From Pyrenochaeta sp. MPI-SDFR-AT-0127 (taxonomy: Eukaryota > Ascomycota > Dothideomycetes > Pleosporales > Cucurbitariaceae), in the NCBI GenBank assembly GCA_020747015.1, contig JAGTJM010000011.1:310001-374000 (forward strand): DNA of 64,000 bases, in the 5' to 3' direction. Position 1 is the first letter of the stretch, and every line of letters begins with the position of its first letter. The position numbers and the translations under genes were made by a program. The notes beneath the pieces were generated by a model. The model was not told where the DNA came from, searched no databases, and was given only the letters and a program-made list of their open reading frames with translations. Below are positions 22,645-33,610 of the stretch, one piece after another.

Positions 22645-23869
22645 ATGGTGCTCCAGGCAATCAAGTACTCTCGAGGCCAGCTTGAGATCCTCGATCAGCT
22701 CAAATTACCTCACGCTGAAGAATATGATCACATCTACTCGAGCACTGACGCATGGCACGCCATCAAGGAGATGCGGACGCGCGGAGCGCCCGCAATCGCA
22801 ATTGTAGCTGCCTTAGCCCTAGCAGTCGAACTTAGCAACATGAGGCTCTCGCCCATTGCAGAAGAAGTCAAGATTTTCATCACTGAAAAGTTGGACTACC
22901 TTGTCACGAGCCGGCCTACCGCAGTCAATTTGGCGGATGCGGCTGGGAAGCTCAGGAAGATTACAGAGGGCGCTGCGGCGAAAGAGGGAGCTGATGGGGA
23001 TGCAGTTAGAGAGGCTTATGTGAGTGCGGCAGAGCAGATGTTAATTGATGATGTGAGCGACAATGAGAATATTGGTAAACATGGTGCCGAATGGATACAG
23101 AAGAGTACAGAAGCGGGGCAAAAAGGACCAGTGAGCATGTTGACACACTGCAATACTGGGTATGCAGCCTCTCGCCTTATGCCGAACGACCAGCTAAGAT
23201 GATAGATCTCTTGCCACTGCAGGATATGGAACAGCACTTGGAGTCATACGGTCCCTGCACTCAAATGGAACTCTCAAACACGCCTTCTGTTCCGAAACCC
23301 GGCCGTACAACCAAGGCTCCAGACTCACAGCATTCGAACTGGTCCATGACAAGATACCAGCTACTTTGATCACGGACTCCATGGCAGCAGCGCTGCTTCG
23401 GCTACGGAGAGGAAGTGAGAACATTGCTGGTATTGTGGTCGGTGCCGACCGTGTAGCCGCCAATGGAGACACTGCCAACAAAATTGGAACTTATTCATTA
23501 GCCATCCTTGCGAAGCACCACGGCGTAAAGTTCTTGGTTGCTGCGCCAAGGACGACGATCGACCTGAAGACGAAGTCTGGAGCAGATATCGTCATCGAAG
23601 AGCGGCCTGGGAAAGAGGTGACTCTCGTCAAAGGCCCAAGGTATGACGGCGTCACTCTAGAGCTTGGAGTTGTCGAAACAATCAGCATAGCAGCGAATGG
23701 CATCGGAGTGTGGAATCCAGCCTTTGATGTTACTCCGGCTGAGCTGATTGATGGCATTATCACTGAGGTAGGCGTGTTTGAGAAAGATGGAACTGGAGCA
23801 TTCCATTTGGAAGAGGCGTTCAAGGTGGATGGCTCAAATGTGAAGCCCTCGACAATTGGCGGGTGCTGA
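22645..23869 (+). CDS. MRI1: Methylthioribose-1-phosphate isomerase (methionine salvage)
   Basis: Exons 22645-23159 and 23206-23869 encode 392 residues. The 46-nt intron begins GTATGC and ends GATAG; using this acceptor restores the conserved NTGSLATAGYGTALG, whereas a CAG 17 nt further on would break frame. The N-terminus has IKYSRGQLEILDQLKLP and MRTRGAPAIAIVAALA, both typical of the eIF2B-like MtnA family. Catalytic Cys169 lies in THCNTG and Asp253 in GADRVAANGD, with NKIGTYSLA after it. The enzyme converts 5-methylthioribose-1-phosphate to methylthioribulose-1-phosphate, step two of recycling methylthioadenosine to methionine. Its 3' end converges on a small minus-strand gene about 250 bp away. 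Confidence 0.95.
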
Positions 23870-24122
23870 ATCAGCATTCTGCCACATTTTCATACCCGAA
23901 AAAGGTCAATTGCAGAGTCGTGGGCGATGCTTCACAAGCTATGCATTGCGACAAAATACAAGTGCATACGGCACGGCATTTAATTGCAGAAGCAATTATT
24001 TTCGAAATACACAACCTCCCGTCTATCCGTCTTCCCTGTCCTTGTAATTCGTTACGGTCGTGGTGCTCGTGAGGTTATGTGATCCGTGGGTTGCCTGGCC
24101 TGCTCACCAGGCCTTCTTGGTT

Positions 24123-24414
24123 TCACGAGGTGCCCTTGCCTTCACCCTCAGCCGATTTCTCTGCTGTTGATCCTGGTTGAGCTTTCATGGCTTGGTCGGC
24201 ATTTTCTGCTTGTGCGAGGAGCTCTTCGATCTTCTTTTCAAGAGAATCGAGGTGATCTTCAAGAGCCGCTGCCGTCCGTTCGCCCCGTTGAAGCTCTTTG
24301 TAGGCCTGACTCGTCCGTTAGTACTTGCAATCGTGAGCGTATTTGAATAGGCACCTGAGCAAACTCGGCGTCTGGATTTGGCGCTGGAACGCCGCCGTTC
24401 TGTTCCGTCGACAT
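24123..24414 (-). CDS. 80-residue coiled-coil protein, two exons
   Basis: Exons (complement) 24355-24414 and 24123-24305 encode 80 residues; the 49-nt intron has a GTGCCT donor and GTCAG acceptor, with ACTAAC as a good branch site. The product starts MSTEQNGGVPAPNPDAEFAQ and continues AYKELQRGERTAAALEDHLD, SLEKKIEELLAQAENADQAM, ending in a Gly/Glu/Lys/Ser tail. Heptad-like Leu and Ala spacing across about 40 residues suggests a short coiled coil, as in small complex subunits. Both exons are individually far below usual ORF length cut-offs. It is divergent from PAN1 with only 242 bp between start codons, and it faces MRI1 tail to tail. Family not recognised, so no function is assigned. Confidence 0.75.
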
Positions 24415-24656
24415 GTTGTTGGTACTCCTAAGGACGTCGTCCTTGCGGTGGCTTAGTTGACCAAGTCGAATGCTGGATGACGACTAAGCTCCACTAGCGC
24501 GATACACCTACGGACTTGGAGCAACAGCACGGACACGTCCAACTTCACCATCTCTCCCACCGTTACCGCTTGTGTGCGCTTCTTGTATATTTCTAGCAAT
24601 TACCCCGCATGCGCATAAACCAAGAGCTCTAATCGAATCGCGATAGCTCGCCCACC
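24415..24656. promoter_or_regulatory. Compact bidirectional promoter, small coiled-coil gene / PAN1
   Basis: Only 242 bp separate the two divergent start codons, so promoter elements and both leaders share this interval. No individual site is claimed. Confidence 0.5.
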
Positions 24657-27600
24657 ATGTTCTCTGGGTCCAATTCGTACTTAGGGGGCAATAGTGCCCG
24701 ACCTGGCGCTCCTCAGTATGGCCAGCAGCAGCAATCATTCCAGCAGCCAGGAGGCTTCCAGGGTGGCATGGCTCCTCAGCCGACTGGTTTCGGAGGGGCT
24801 CCAATACAACAACAGTTCACTGGCTTTCCGGGCCAGCCGCAGGGCTTTGGGCAGCAGCAACCGCAGCAACCGCAGCAACCTCAGTATACGGGTTATCCTG
24901 GACAGCAAGCCCAGCAGTTCCAGCAGCAGCAAGCTCCGCAGCAGCAGCCCTTTCAAACTGGCGCGCCGCCTCAGCAGCAACAGCAACAGCCTCCTGCGCA
25001 ACCGCAACGACCGCAGCCCACGGGCATGACTTCGGCCCAGATGGCGGATTCCTTCAGAGGCTCTGCTTCATCCGTGCCGCCACCTGTCCCCGCGAAGACA
25101 AGCAAGATTCCCAATATAAGATTGTCGTTCATCACGGCACAGGATCAGGCCAAGTTCGAGCAACTGTTCAAGTCTGCTGTGGGCAATGCACAGGCTCTTT
25201 CAGGAGACCAGGCACGGGATCTCTTGTTGCGATCCAAGTTGCAGGGAGACGCTCTCTCACATATCTGGTGAATATGACAGTCAAACGAGGATTGTTCATT
25301 GCTAATAGAGTTAGGACTCTGTCCGATACCACCAAGTCAGGCCAGCTGCTATTCCCCGAATTCGCTCTTGCCATGTACCTCTGCAACCTTAAGCTGACTG
25401 GCAAGGACCTACCAAACACCTTACCTGAGCGTGTCAAGAACGAGGTATCAAGCATGGTAGACATCATCTCTTTTGGTGTTGCAGAAGATCAGGCTTCTGG
25501 TCGCAACACACCGGCAAGCAATGCTCCGAAGTTCAATGAACCCCCTACAATTCAGCAACCACAGCCACAACCATCGAACAGCTCGTTGTTGTCCGCCATG
25601 GTTTCTCAGCCTACCGGCTTCGGCCAGCAGCCGATGGTTATGCAACCCACAGGGTTCGGACAGGCTCCAGGAGGCTACAATGGGCCGCGTCCACCCATGC
25701 CTCCCATGCCCACAGGGTTTGGCAATAATTTGACACCAAGTCAAACTGGTATGGGTATGGCCCCTCTTAATTCTCAGCCTACAGGTATGCCGGGTCAATG
25801 GGGCTTGGTGAACACTCCCGCTACCGACCTACCGAACATTGAAGCCCTGGCTTCGCGAATGATGCCCCAAACTGGGCGGGAGAGCGGCTCTCATACCACT
25901 GCTGGGCTAACTGGCAATGCTACCATCCCCTGGGCCATCACCAAGGGCGAAAAAAAGCTGTATGATGATACATTCAGAGCTTGGGATGGTTTCGGCAAAG
26001 GCTTCATAAGCGGAGATCAAGCTCTAGAAATCCTCGGACAGAGTGGCCTCCCTAAATCTGACCTTGAAAGGGTGTGGACGCTCGCTGACTCTGCTGACCG
26101 TGGCCGCCTCAATCTAGATGAGTTTGCCGTTGCTATGCATCTCATTTATAGGAAGCTGAATGGATACCCTATTCCTGCTCGCCTACCTCCCGAGTTAGTA
26201 CCGCCATCTACGCGGAATATCAATGACTCTATTGGTGCAATGAAGTCTTTACTTCGCGGAGATGCAGAGGATAGAAAAACTTCGGGCGCTTTCCTCCAGC
26301 CTCAACGCACCGGCGTTAGTTACCTTAAGTCTCATTCTTTCCGATCTGGAAGCCCACAAGCTGTTGGACGAAAGGATGCCACCGTCTTCCGCAACAATGA
26401 TGATAATGTCGGTTACAAGTCAAGCGCCAGACATCGTCTTGGCGCTGGGGGTCGCTCACCCTCCCCAGCGCAGCCAGCTTCTCCTTCATCTGAGCGATCA
26501 GACGAGATGTCTCTCGATCAGCTCAGGAAATCTGTAAAAGAGAAGCAAATTCTCTTGGATGCCATGGATACGCGCGACGAGAACGCGGCGGATGAGGAAG
26601 ATGCGCTTGACCGCCGAGATCGTCGAGAAGCGGAGGACCTGTACCGCCGCATTCGCAGAATACAAGAAGACATCGACGCTCATCCCAAGGCATCTTTACG
26701 ATCTAATGACTCTGACGCGGAGCGTCGCGCCCTCAAGCGTCAGCTCCAAACTTTAACTGACCGCTTACCCGAGCTTGCGTCGAATGTTCGCCGGACGGAG
26801 CGAGAAATCGCAGATGCTCAATTGGAGCTTTTTAGGCTCAAGGATGCAAAAGCACATCCAGGATCCGCTTCGACAATCGTCGGCACAGGCCCCGGTGGCG
26901 CTATAACTGAGTCAGATCGATTGAAGGCTCGTGCCAAAGCCATGATGCAAGCACGGTCTGCTGCTTTGACAGGAAAACCTGCTCCCGCCAGTGACGATAG
27001 TGGTGCAGCTACAGAGCGCTTAGAGAAGGAGACTTCACGAGTACGAGCGGAGAAAGAAAATAACGAGCGTATGATCCGTGATGTAGAGGACAGTGTCAAT
27101 GAGTATAGTAAGGGACTAGAGTTAAGCCTGAAAGAAGGCGGGCACGATAACACCAGTGAACATGAACGTCGCAGATGGGAGGAAGCCCTTGGGGTTGAAG
27201 ACGATGTTAAAGACTTCATCTTCGATCTTCAGCGAAGTAGTCGAGCGTCTCGCATTCGCAAGGAGGAGTAAGTAAATCTTCCCACACGAACGTTACACAT
27301 AATTGACAACGAGAAGGTCGTCGCGTGATACATACAGGTCGTCAGCCCGGTCTGAGGAGACTCGCCCCGCGACATCCTCTAGGTATGATAGCCCTGCCGC
27401 CAGCTCTGAACCTGTAGCCCGTCCATCATCGACTACTTCTGGTGGCGGATCGTACTCATCCTACAAGACTCCTGAAGAACGTGCTGCATTTATTAAGCAG
27501 CAAGCTGAGGCCCGAATGGCTGAACGATTGGCTGCTCTAGGCATTCGAGCTCCGGCTAAAGCTGGTGAGACCGCTCAGCAACGTGCTGAGCGCGAGAAGA

Positions 27601-29013
27601 AAGAGCGGGATGAAAAACTTCGTCAGGCTGAGGAGGAAGACGCTCGCCGTGAAGAGGAACGCCAGAGACGTCTTAACGATGATTCCATTGCACCTCCTGT
27701 CACATCCAAGGGGAGTGGCAAGAAACCGGCACCGCCTCCGCCGGCTTCGCGCAAAAATAAGAATGATGTCGCGCAGCATGACGCCAAGCAAGCAGAAGCA
27801 GAAGCAAAGAGGGTCGAGAGTGAGATGGCTGAGAAGGCTATCCGCGAGCAACAAGAAGCCCAGGAACTAGAGAGGAAACGCATGGAGTACGTGTTTCTTC
27901 CACCTTGTACTTATCTTTACTTACGAGCATTCTAGGGACGAAGAGCGCAAACAAGAAGATGAATTGGCCAAAGAACGCGAGGCTGCACAGGCCAGACTTC
28001 GCGCCTTGGAAGAGCAGGTTAAGCAAGGCAAGCTTAAGAAGGCCGAAGAGAAGAAGCGAAGGGAAGCTGCCCAGAAAGACGCCAAAGAGAAGGAAGGGCG
28101 TTTGGCAAATCAACGTGCAGAGATCGAGGCCGCTCGGGAGCGTGAGCGACAGTTGCAATTGCAACTCGAAGCCTTGGATGATGATGATTCTTCTGACGAC
28201 GATGGTCCTCAAAATATCACTCCACAAGACACCACGCCCACTGCCAGTCAAGAGCTGCCGCGTGACCTGGTCCTACCGCCAGCGCCATCACTGCCACAGA
28301 CCGCACATCAACACAATACTCCACCATCATCTGTTGCAAGCCCTCCTGCGTCATCTCTGACCAGTCCTCATCCCGGTCATGGAGACACGGAGACCAAAAA
28401 CCCCTTTTTGAAGAAGATGGCCTTGTCCAGCCAGGAGAACAATGCGTCTACGCCGCCACCTCCACCCAGCAACACTAGTGAAGTGTCTACCAATCCTTTC
28501 CACCGCCTGACTCAGGAGAATGCCAACAAGGCTGCCACGCCAACATTCAACGAGCCCTCTGGTCCTCCGGCTCGCAGGCTAGGAAAACCCGATGATGATG
28601 ACTGGTCTGTCAAGGACTCTGACGACTCATCTTCCGATGAAGACGAAGCACCCTCCCAAGGAGGTGCCAAGCAACTCGCGTCCATCCTCTTCGGCGCCAT
28701 GGCACCTCCACGCCCTCTCTCTTCCATGGATAACAAGAGTCCTCGTGCGGAGAGCCCTGCTGTGTCTTCACCTCCATCGGGTATTCCTCCTCCGCCACCA
28801 ATGCCCGCAGGCTCTGCTCCTCCACCTCCTCCGGGGCCACCACCTCCTCCTGGTGGTGCGGCGCCCCCGCCGCCGCCCATGCCAAGCATTAAGGCCCCAG
28901 GCGGAATGCCAAACCGAGGAGCTCTGCTTGGAGAGATCGCAGCGGGCAAGGGATTGAGAAAAGTGGAAACCAAGGATAGGAGTACGGCCAGTACTGCAGG
29001 GAGAGTTTTGTAG
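24657..29013 (+). CDS. PAN1: Actin cytoskeleton-regulatory complex protein Pan1 (EH-domain endocytic scaffold)
   Basis: Exons 24657-25267, 25315-27267, 27338-27886 and 27936-29013 encode about 1396 residues. Domains in order: Gln/Pro-rich N-terminus with PTGFG-type repeats (to about 140); EH domain 1 (about 160-250, completed by the first splice at SHIWTLSDTTKSG); a second PTGFG-rich linker; EH domain 2 (about 409-503, WTLADSADRGRLNLDEF); long charged coiled coil (about 590-1050); acidic Asp/Ser stretches; proline-rich runs; and a C-terminal WH2 motif (GALLGEIAAGKGLRKV) that binds actin. With End3 and Sla1, Pan1 activates Arp2/3 at endocytic sites. Intron 1 has a GCTAATAG branch region. Intron 2 has two frame-compatible acceptors: CAG at 27337 (used here) and AAG at 27316, which would add seven residues. 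Confidence 0.93.
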
Positions 29014-29658
29014 AATTAGCAAGGGAGAGAGTCTGGCCGATTTGTAGAATAGTGGGTTTGTGTATAGATTGAATTGACGGTTGTTCGATACTTTGTGGCT
29101 GCTCACATGTGAATTCGTCTCCAGCATCTGGCTGTAATGTCGCACCTCAGAGCCAAATACTATGCTAGTGTAAGAGCTAGTCAGTTCTTCAAAATTCATC
29201 TGAAAGACCGCTTATTGAAAACTAAAATCGATGCCCAATGCATTGTCTTCGTATTTCGCACGTTGAAATAAATCTCAGAGGCCACTACGGCAATAAACTA
29301 AAAGTCATTCAAGGTGGCCGTGTGCTTCGTAGCTTCGGGTAGCCCCGCATCCCCTACGCTCCTGCAATGCCATACACAGTTTTCTTCCATAGATGGCCTT
29401 CATAAGTGGCGATATTCTCTAGTACTTGCAGCCAATATCAGGCAGGACACTAGCGCTGTCGGAAAGGCAGTTACAGCCGAGGCTCGCCAACAACTTCCGC
29501 CACAAACACTGATAGTTTCTCTCATCTTTATACATCCCCACTATCGCAAGCGTGACTACGCACTCACTTTCACATGTTTCCTACCATTATCCAGTCATTT
29601 TCAGTCAATATCTCTTTTTGCTGGCCCTGCCAATTCCAGGCCTCAAGCGGTTGCCGCC
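29014..29658. other. Intergenic region, PAN1 / NatB subunit
   Basis: PAN1 3' flank and promoter of the next gene, same strand. A 167-codon frame ending in the first intron of the NatB gene is read-through of its leader and is not a gene. Confidence 0.45.
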
Positions 29659-32600
29659 ATGGCTTTCAATAATTGGGATAAGCTCTCCAAGGCCCAACGT
29701 GACTACCCGAAACCCAAATTCGCAGTCGGAGTAGTGGATAAGGCGCTCAAAAAATCACCAAAGAACCCGTTTCTTCTGGTAAGTTTCGTTGTCGTAAAAT
29801 TATCAGTCTCTTTATAACTCTTGTAACAGACATGGAAGGTGGATTTGGCTCTTCAACAGAATACCGATCCGAGCATTGTCCTAGAACGCTTAGCTCAGGT
29901 CTCCCTGTTGCCCGGACTAACAGATCCTCGGCTACTATCTTATTTATATACACTCTACGTAGAAGCTGGTAGGAGGTCTGTACCCGGAGCGCTCAGTATT
30001 AGCTCTGTTGGCGTTGATCTACTCAAACCGTGGCAGAACGCCGCAAAAGCCTTGGATCGCAAGAGCGACAGACTGGAGTTGTGGGACACTCTATTTAATA
30101 CGGCAATGCGCGAGGACTGCTGGGAAGATGTTCGCTTTGTACAGTCCCCCCCATTGAATGATCCACTACACAGATGAGTATTAACTAGCTGCAGGCAGTG
30201 GTTAACTACAACAAAGAAGGCGCACCTTCTAAGAAGCTGGCCCACTATACTCTGATTCTCACAGTCCAGCTTGCAGCCGAGCAAAAGCATGCTCAGTCCA
30301 ATCATGCTGACCAGATGGCTCAAATTCAGTATGGCTTGGCTCGGAAGCTCATGAAGCAAGCATATGATGCATCTCCGGTATGATTTCTTTATTGCGTAAC
30401 ACGGTCCTGACAAAACCTCGTACTAATATGCCATAGGAGGAATCTATAGCAGTCAAAGATATAAGGGATCTGAGATTCATGGCCGACATCTACAGGCGAC
30501 AAGACCGATGCGCTGAACTCTTCGCACTCTGGGACAATCCACCTCTAGCTTTGCAAGGCCTCATGAAAACTTACCGAGACGAATTGCTGAACATGAAGAC
30601 AAGAATGTTGAGACAACAAGAGGATTGGCCTGCCCTCGAATCTCACTGTCTCTCTTGCATCGAAGACACCATTTCACAGTTGAACCTCGCCCAAGATTCG
30701 AAGTCTTTGTGGGAACTTTGTGCGTGGAGATGGGATTTGTGGGGCGCTCTACTTGTCGCAACTGAGGCGATACGCCCTGGAAAAGAGTAAGAAACACAAA
30801 TGAGTATTTGTTTCGTTGTGGATACTAACGATACATAAAGGGGTGCTGACAAAGTGTCTTCCATCATGGACCAATGTTTTGGAGCGGGTTTTCAGGCCAA
30901 AGATCGTCCCTTGCGCCTGACGTACATGAAACTACGTCTCTTTACTGGCATTCCGATGCTATCTGACTGCAAGGAGTATTGGGAGTATCACTCTGGGCTT
31001 TCTACTTGCTTTGCCGACCTCCGTCCTTTTGTGGAAACGCTGTCTGATGAGGATCAAAAGAACTTTAGCAGATTCATCCTAGACCGAACAAGGGGTATCC
31101 AGGCTGAATCGAGTATTGAAAAAGTTCGTATTCTTAATCATAGAGCCTTGACAGTATGAATTACTGACAATATTGAAGGCTGCGTTCGAACAATGGCAGG
31201 TCGTCGAGTTGAATGTCCTGAGATTCGAGTATCTATTGACAATATCACTGCATAAAATGCCGGCCTACGCAGCTCTGGAGAATTTCATCATCAAGGCGAT
31301 TGGAGCCTGCATAACCTGCCCTAAAAGGCCAGATAGTGGTATTTTGGCGGTTTATGCCCTCCTGCACCTACACCACCAGGTCATTTGCCAAGAAGATGGA
31401 AAAGTTCCTTTCGAAGTCACACCTAATTCACGTATTCTGCTACAAGCTACTATGCTTGCACGTCATCTGGTTGCTCTTGACAAGGAAAAGGACAACAGAA
31501 CTCTGTGTCTGCTTGCGGCACGATTGCACCTCAATCTCGGCCTTGGGAAATGTGCATTCCGACTGTACAATCATGCCAAGTGCAAGGAGATGCTTCTAGA
31601 TACCTTATCACCTTATATCCTCTCTAGGATCTCCATGACGCATCCTTTCGACGTTAAAGGCTACCAAGGCTTCTCAGCAGACGAGGAACTAGAAAGAGTT
31701 ATCGGTACGATTGAAAGAATGGAAAGAAAAACTGACAGCTTTCTCTTTGTCGACATGTCATCATTTGTCTGGGACCAAGCGTCAGACGCATTAAAACTCA
31801 AGAGGAAACTGAAGTCGAGCTTGACGAAACACATGTGTGTTACAGAGCGTCGTCGGATAGCGCGATTGAAGGGAGATTCAACCGAAAACTTACCACGTCT
31901 CGAATTTAAGAGTAAGCTAACACTGTCCTTGCGCATGTAACACTCGCTGACCAATGTAGCCTATAATGATATCTCAGATAACGTGGACAGGTCAGTGTTT
32001 CCAAACTGCGAGAGCACTGGTTCTGCAGGACCTCTGGCCTTCGTAATGCCAAATGGTATACCGAATGTACCTTGGTTGTTTGAGAGTCACCGTGAATGGG
32101 AAACTCCAAGCAGAATCCTTTACCGAGAGGGAGATTGGAGGGATGCCGATCCTTGGCGAACAAAAGGCACGACTCATCCAAACGAAGTAGCAGCTAGTGT
32201 GGCGAACAAGACAAGCGCGGAGTTACATCTCACAAGCCTATGGAAGTATATCCATATTTTTACAGTGGAGACGTACCATCCGGGCAGTGCGAGACAGGAG
32301 TATGCAGAGGATCTGCAGGAACTTTTTCAGGATGTTCATTCGATCCGCAAGGCCATGGAGAAACTGCGCATGCCCAGCTCTACGACCCTAAAGCCCGAAG
32401 ACGAGCCGACCATGTTCCACGAGAACATGCTCATATCCTGTTACACGAAGCTTGAAGCCATTCGTGCACTCAACAAACTTGGCGAACACATTCGCGACAA
32501 AGTGATGAACCCTAAGAGCACGCATCCTCTGAAGGCCCAAATGCCCAAGAACTGGCTTACCGACCTGACCAGCGAGACGCAAATATGCTACGAGGCAATA

Positions 32601-32798
32601 CGTGATGTGGCACAAAGCTACATCACCTTGATTAAGAAGAAAGGAGAGACTGCAATCAAGGCACAGGTCAGGTGGGGTAAGACAGGCGAAGTGCTGCAGA
32701 ACCTGCTTAAGGATGACGATGTGGACTACTATGCAAGAGAGTACGTGGAGAGTGCTCTGGAAGCTTGGAATGGTGTTCTGAAAGTCAAGCTAAAGTAG
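29659..32798 (+). CDS. MDM20: NatB N-terminal acetyltransferase auxiliary subunit Naa25/Mdm20
   Basis: Seven exons (29659-29778, 29830-30138, 30195-30377, 30437-30786, 30841-31123, 31179-31911, 31960-32798) encode 938 residues. All six introns are 48-59 nt with clear branch sites (TTAAC, TACTAACG, ACTGAC, GCTGAC), and every junction keeps family sequence, for example WEDVRF|AVVNYNKEG and FKTYNDISDNVDRSVF. The product is helical throughout, consistent with the TPR-like superhelix of NatB subunits; recognisable stretches include LRFMADIYRRQDRCAELFAL and LRFEYLLTISLHKMPAY. The subunit anchors catalytic Naa20 to ribosomes to acetylate Met-Asp, Met-Glu, Met-Asn and Met-Gln N-termini, including actin and tropomyosin. 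It follows PAN1 on the same strand; a shared actin link is interesting but not evidence of co-regulation. The ATG gives MAFNNWDKLSKAQRDYPKP. Confidence 0.92.
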
Positions 32799-33610
32799 TG
32801 AAACAGAAGACGGGGCTGGCTAGCGTAGATGGAATGTGCATATAGCGTGACAAGCCTCACCTCATATTCAGTGGCACAAAAATAGGCAATGAAGCTGATC
32901 TTCTACTCACATGAGAGATTTGTCAACCTATACTATGGCTTTTTCACCTCAACCATCGTCTTCGGAGCAAATTCTCAAAGCCTGACGTTGTTTGCAATTG
33001 CGGTTGTCATACAATGGTTGTCATATTCAGTGAGCACTGGGCAATATCAAGATACTCTGAGAAATACATTGCGGAGAGCTTGGGATTATTTCGATGAATA
33101 TGCAGATAAATACAGCACCAGTGGAAGAAAGTTGTAAGGGATTTATATAGAGATTGGGTATTCATGGTATTTGAAATTTTCCACTTCGCTCATCGATAGC
33201 TCATATTTTAGAAGGTGTTAACGGGATGTAAACCTTGAGTATGGGGTAAGAACAAGTTAACTGGCCTTGCGTGATAGCTCTTTTTGTAAATACTGTAGCA
33301 CGCTTTCTGTATGGGGGTGAGGCACGGTTTTCGAGACCAGTGCCACGTGTGATTATACAACGAAGGCGATCGCGCTGGGTAGGTTATTCCATCTGTGAAA
33401 GTCTCCAAGAATTAATTTTCACTCCGAATTTATTGCAAGCGGCACACGGAACCAGCTCACTTTCACCTATCGTTAGCTGTCGAGCATTATTTCTTTATCG
33501 CCCACCACATATATTGTCCCAATCGTCAATCACCTCAACTACCACTTGACTTCGCCACAGTCAACCAGTGACCTGTCTACCTTACCGATCACTGCGAGCT
33601 CTTAAAGGCT
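32799..33610. other. Intergenic region with a weak small open frame
   Basis: AT-rich. An ATG-initiated 82-codon frame at 32889-33137, 90 bp after the NatB stop, would encode a small protein with one hydrophobic stretch; it may simply lie in the 3' UTR. Otherwise promoter of the next gene. Confidence 0.4.

Noticed and set aside
29314..29817. 167-codon plus-strand frame over the start of the NatB subunit
   Set aside because: It is the leader plus exon 1 read into intron 1; the true start is the ATG at 29659.
32889..33137. 82-codon ATG frame with a hydrophobic stretch
   Set aside because: Starts 90 bp after the NatB subunit stop in AT-rich sequence; most likely 3' UTR, though a short gene cannot be fully excluded.
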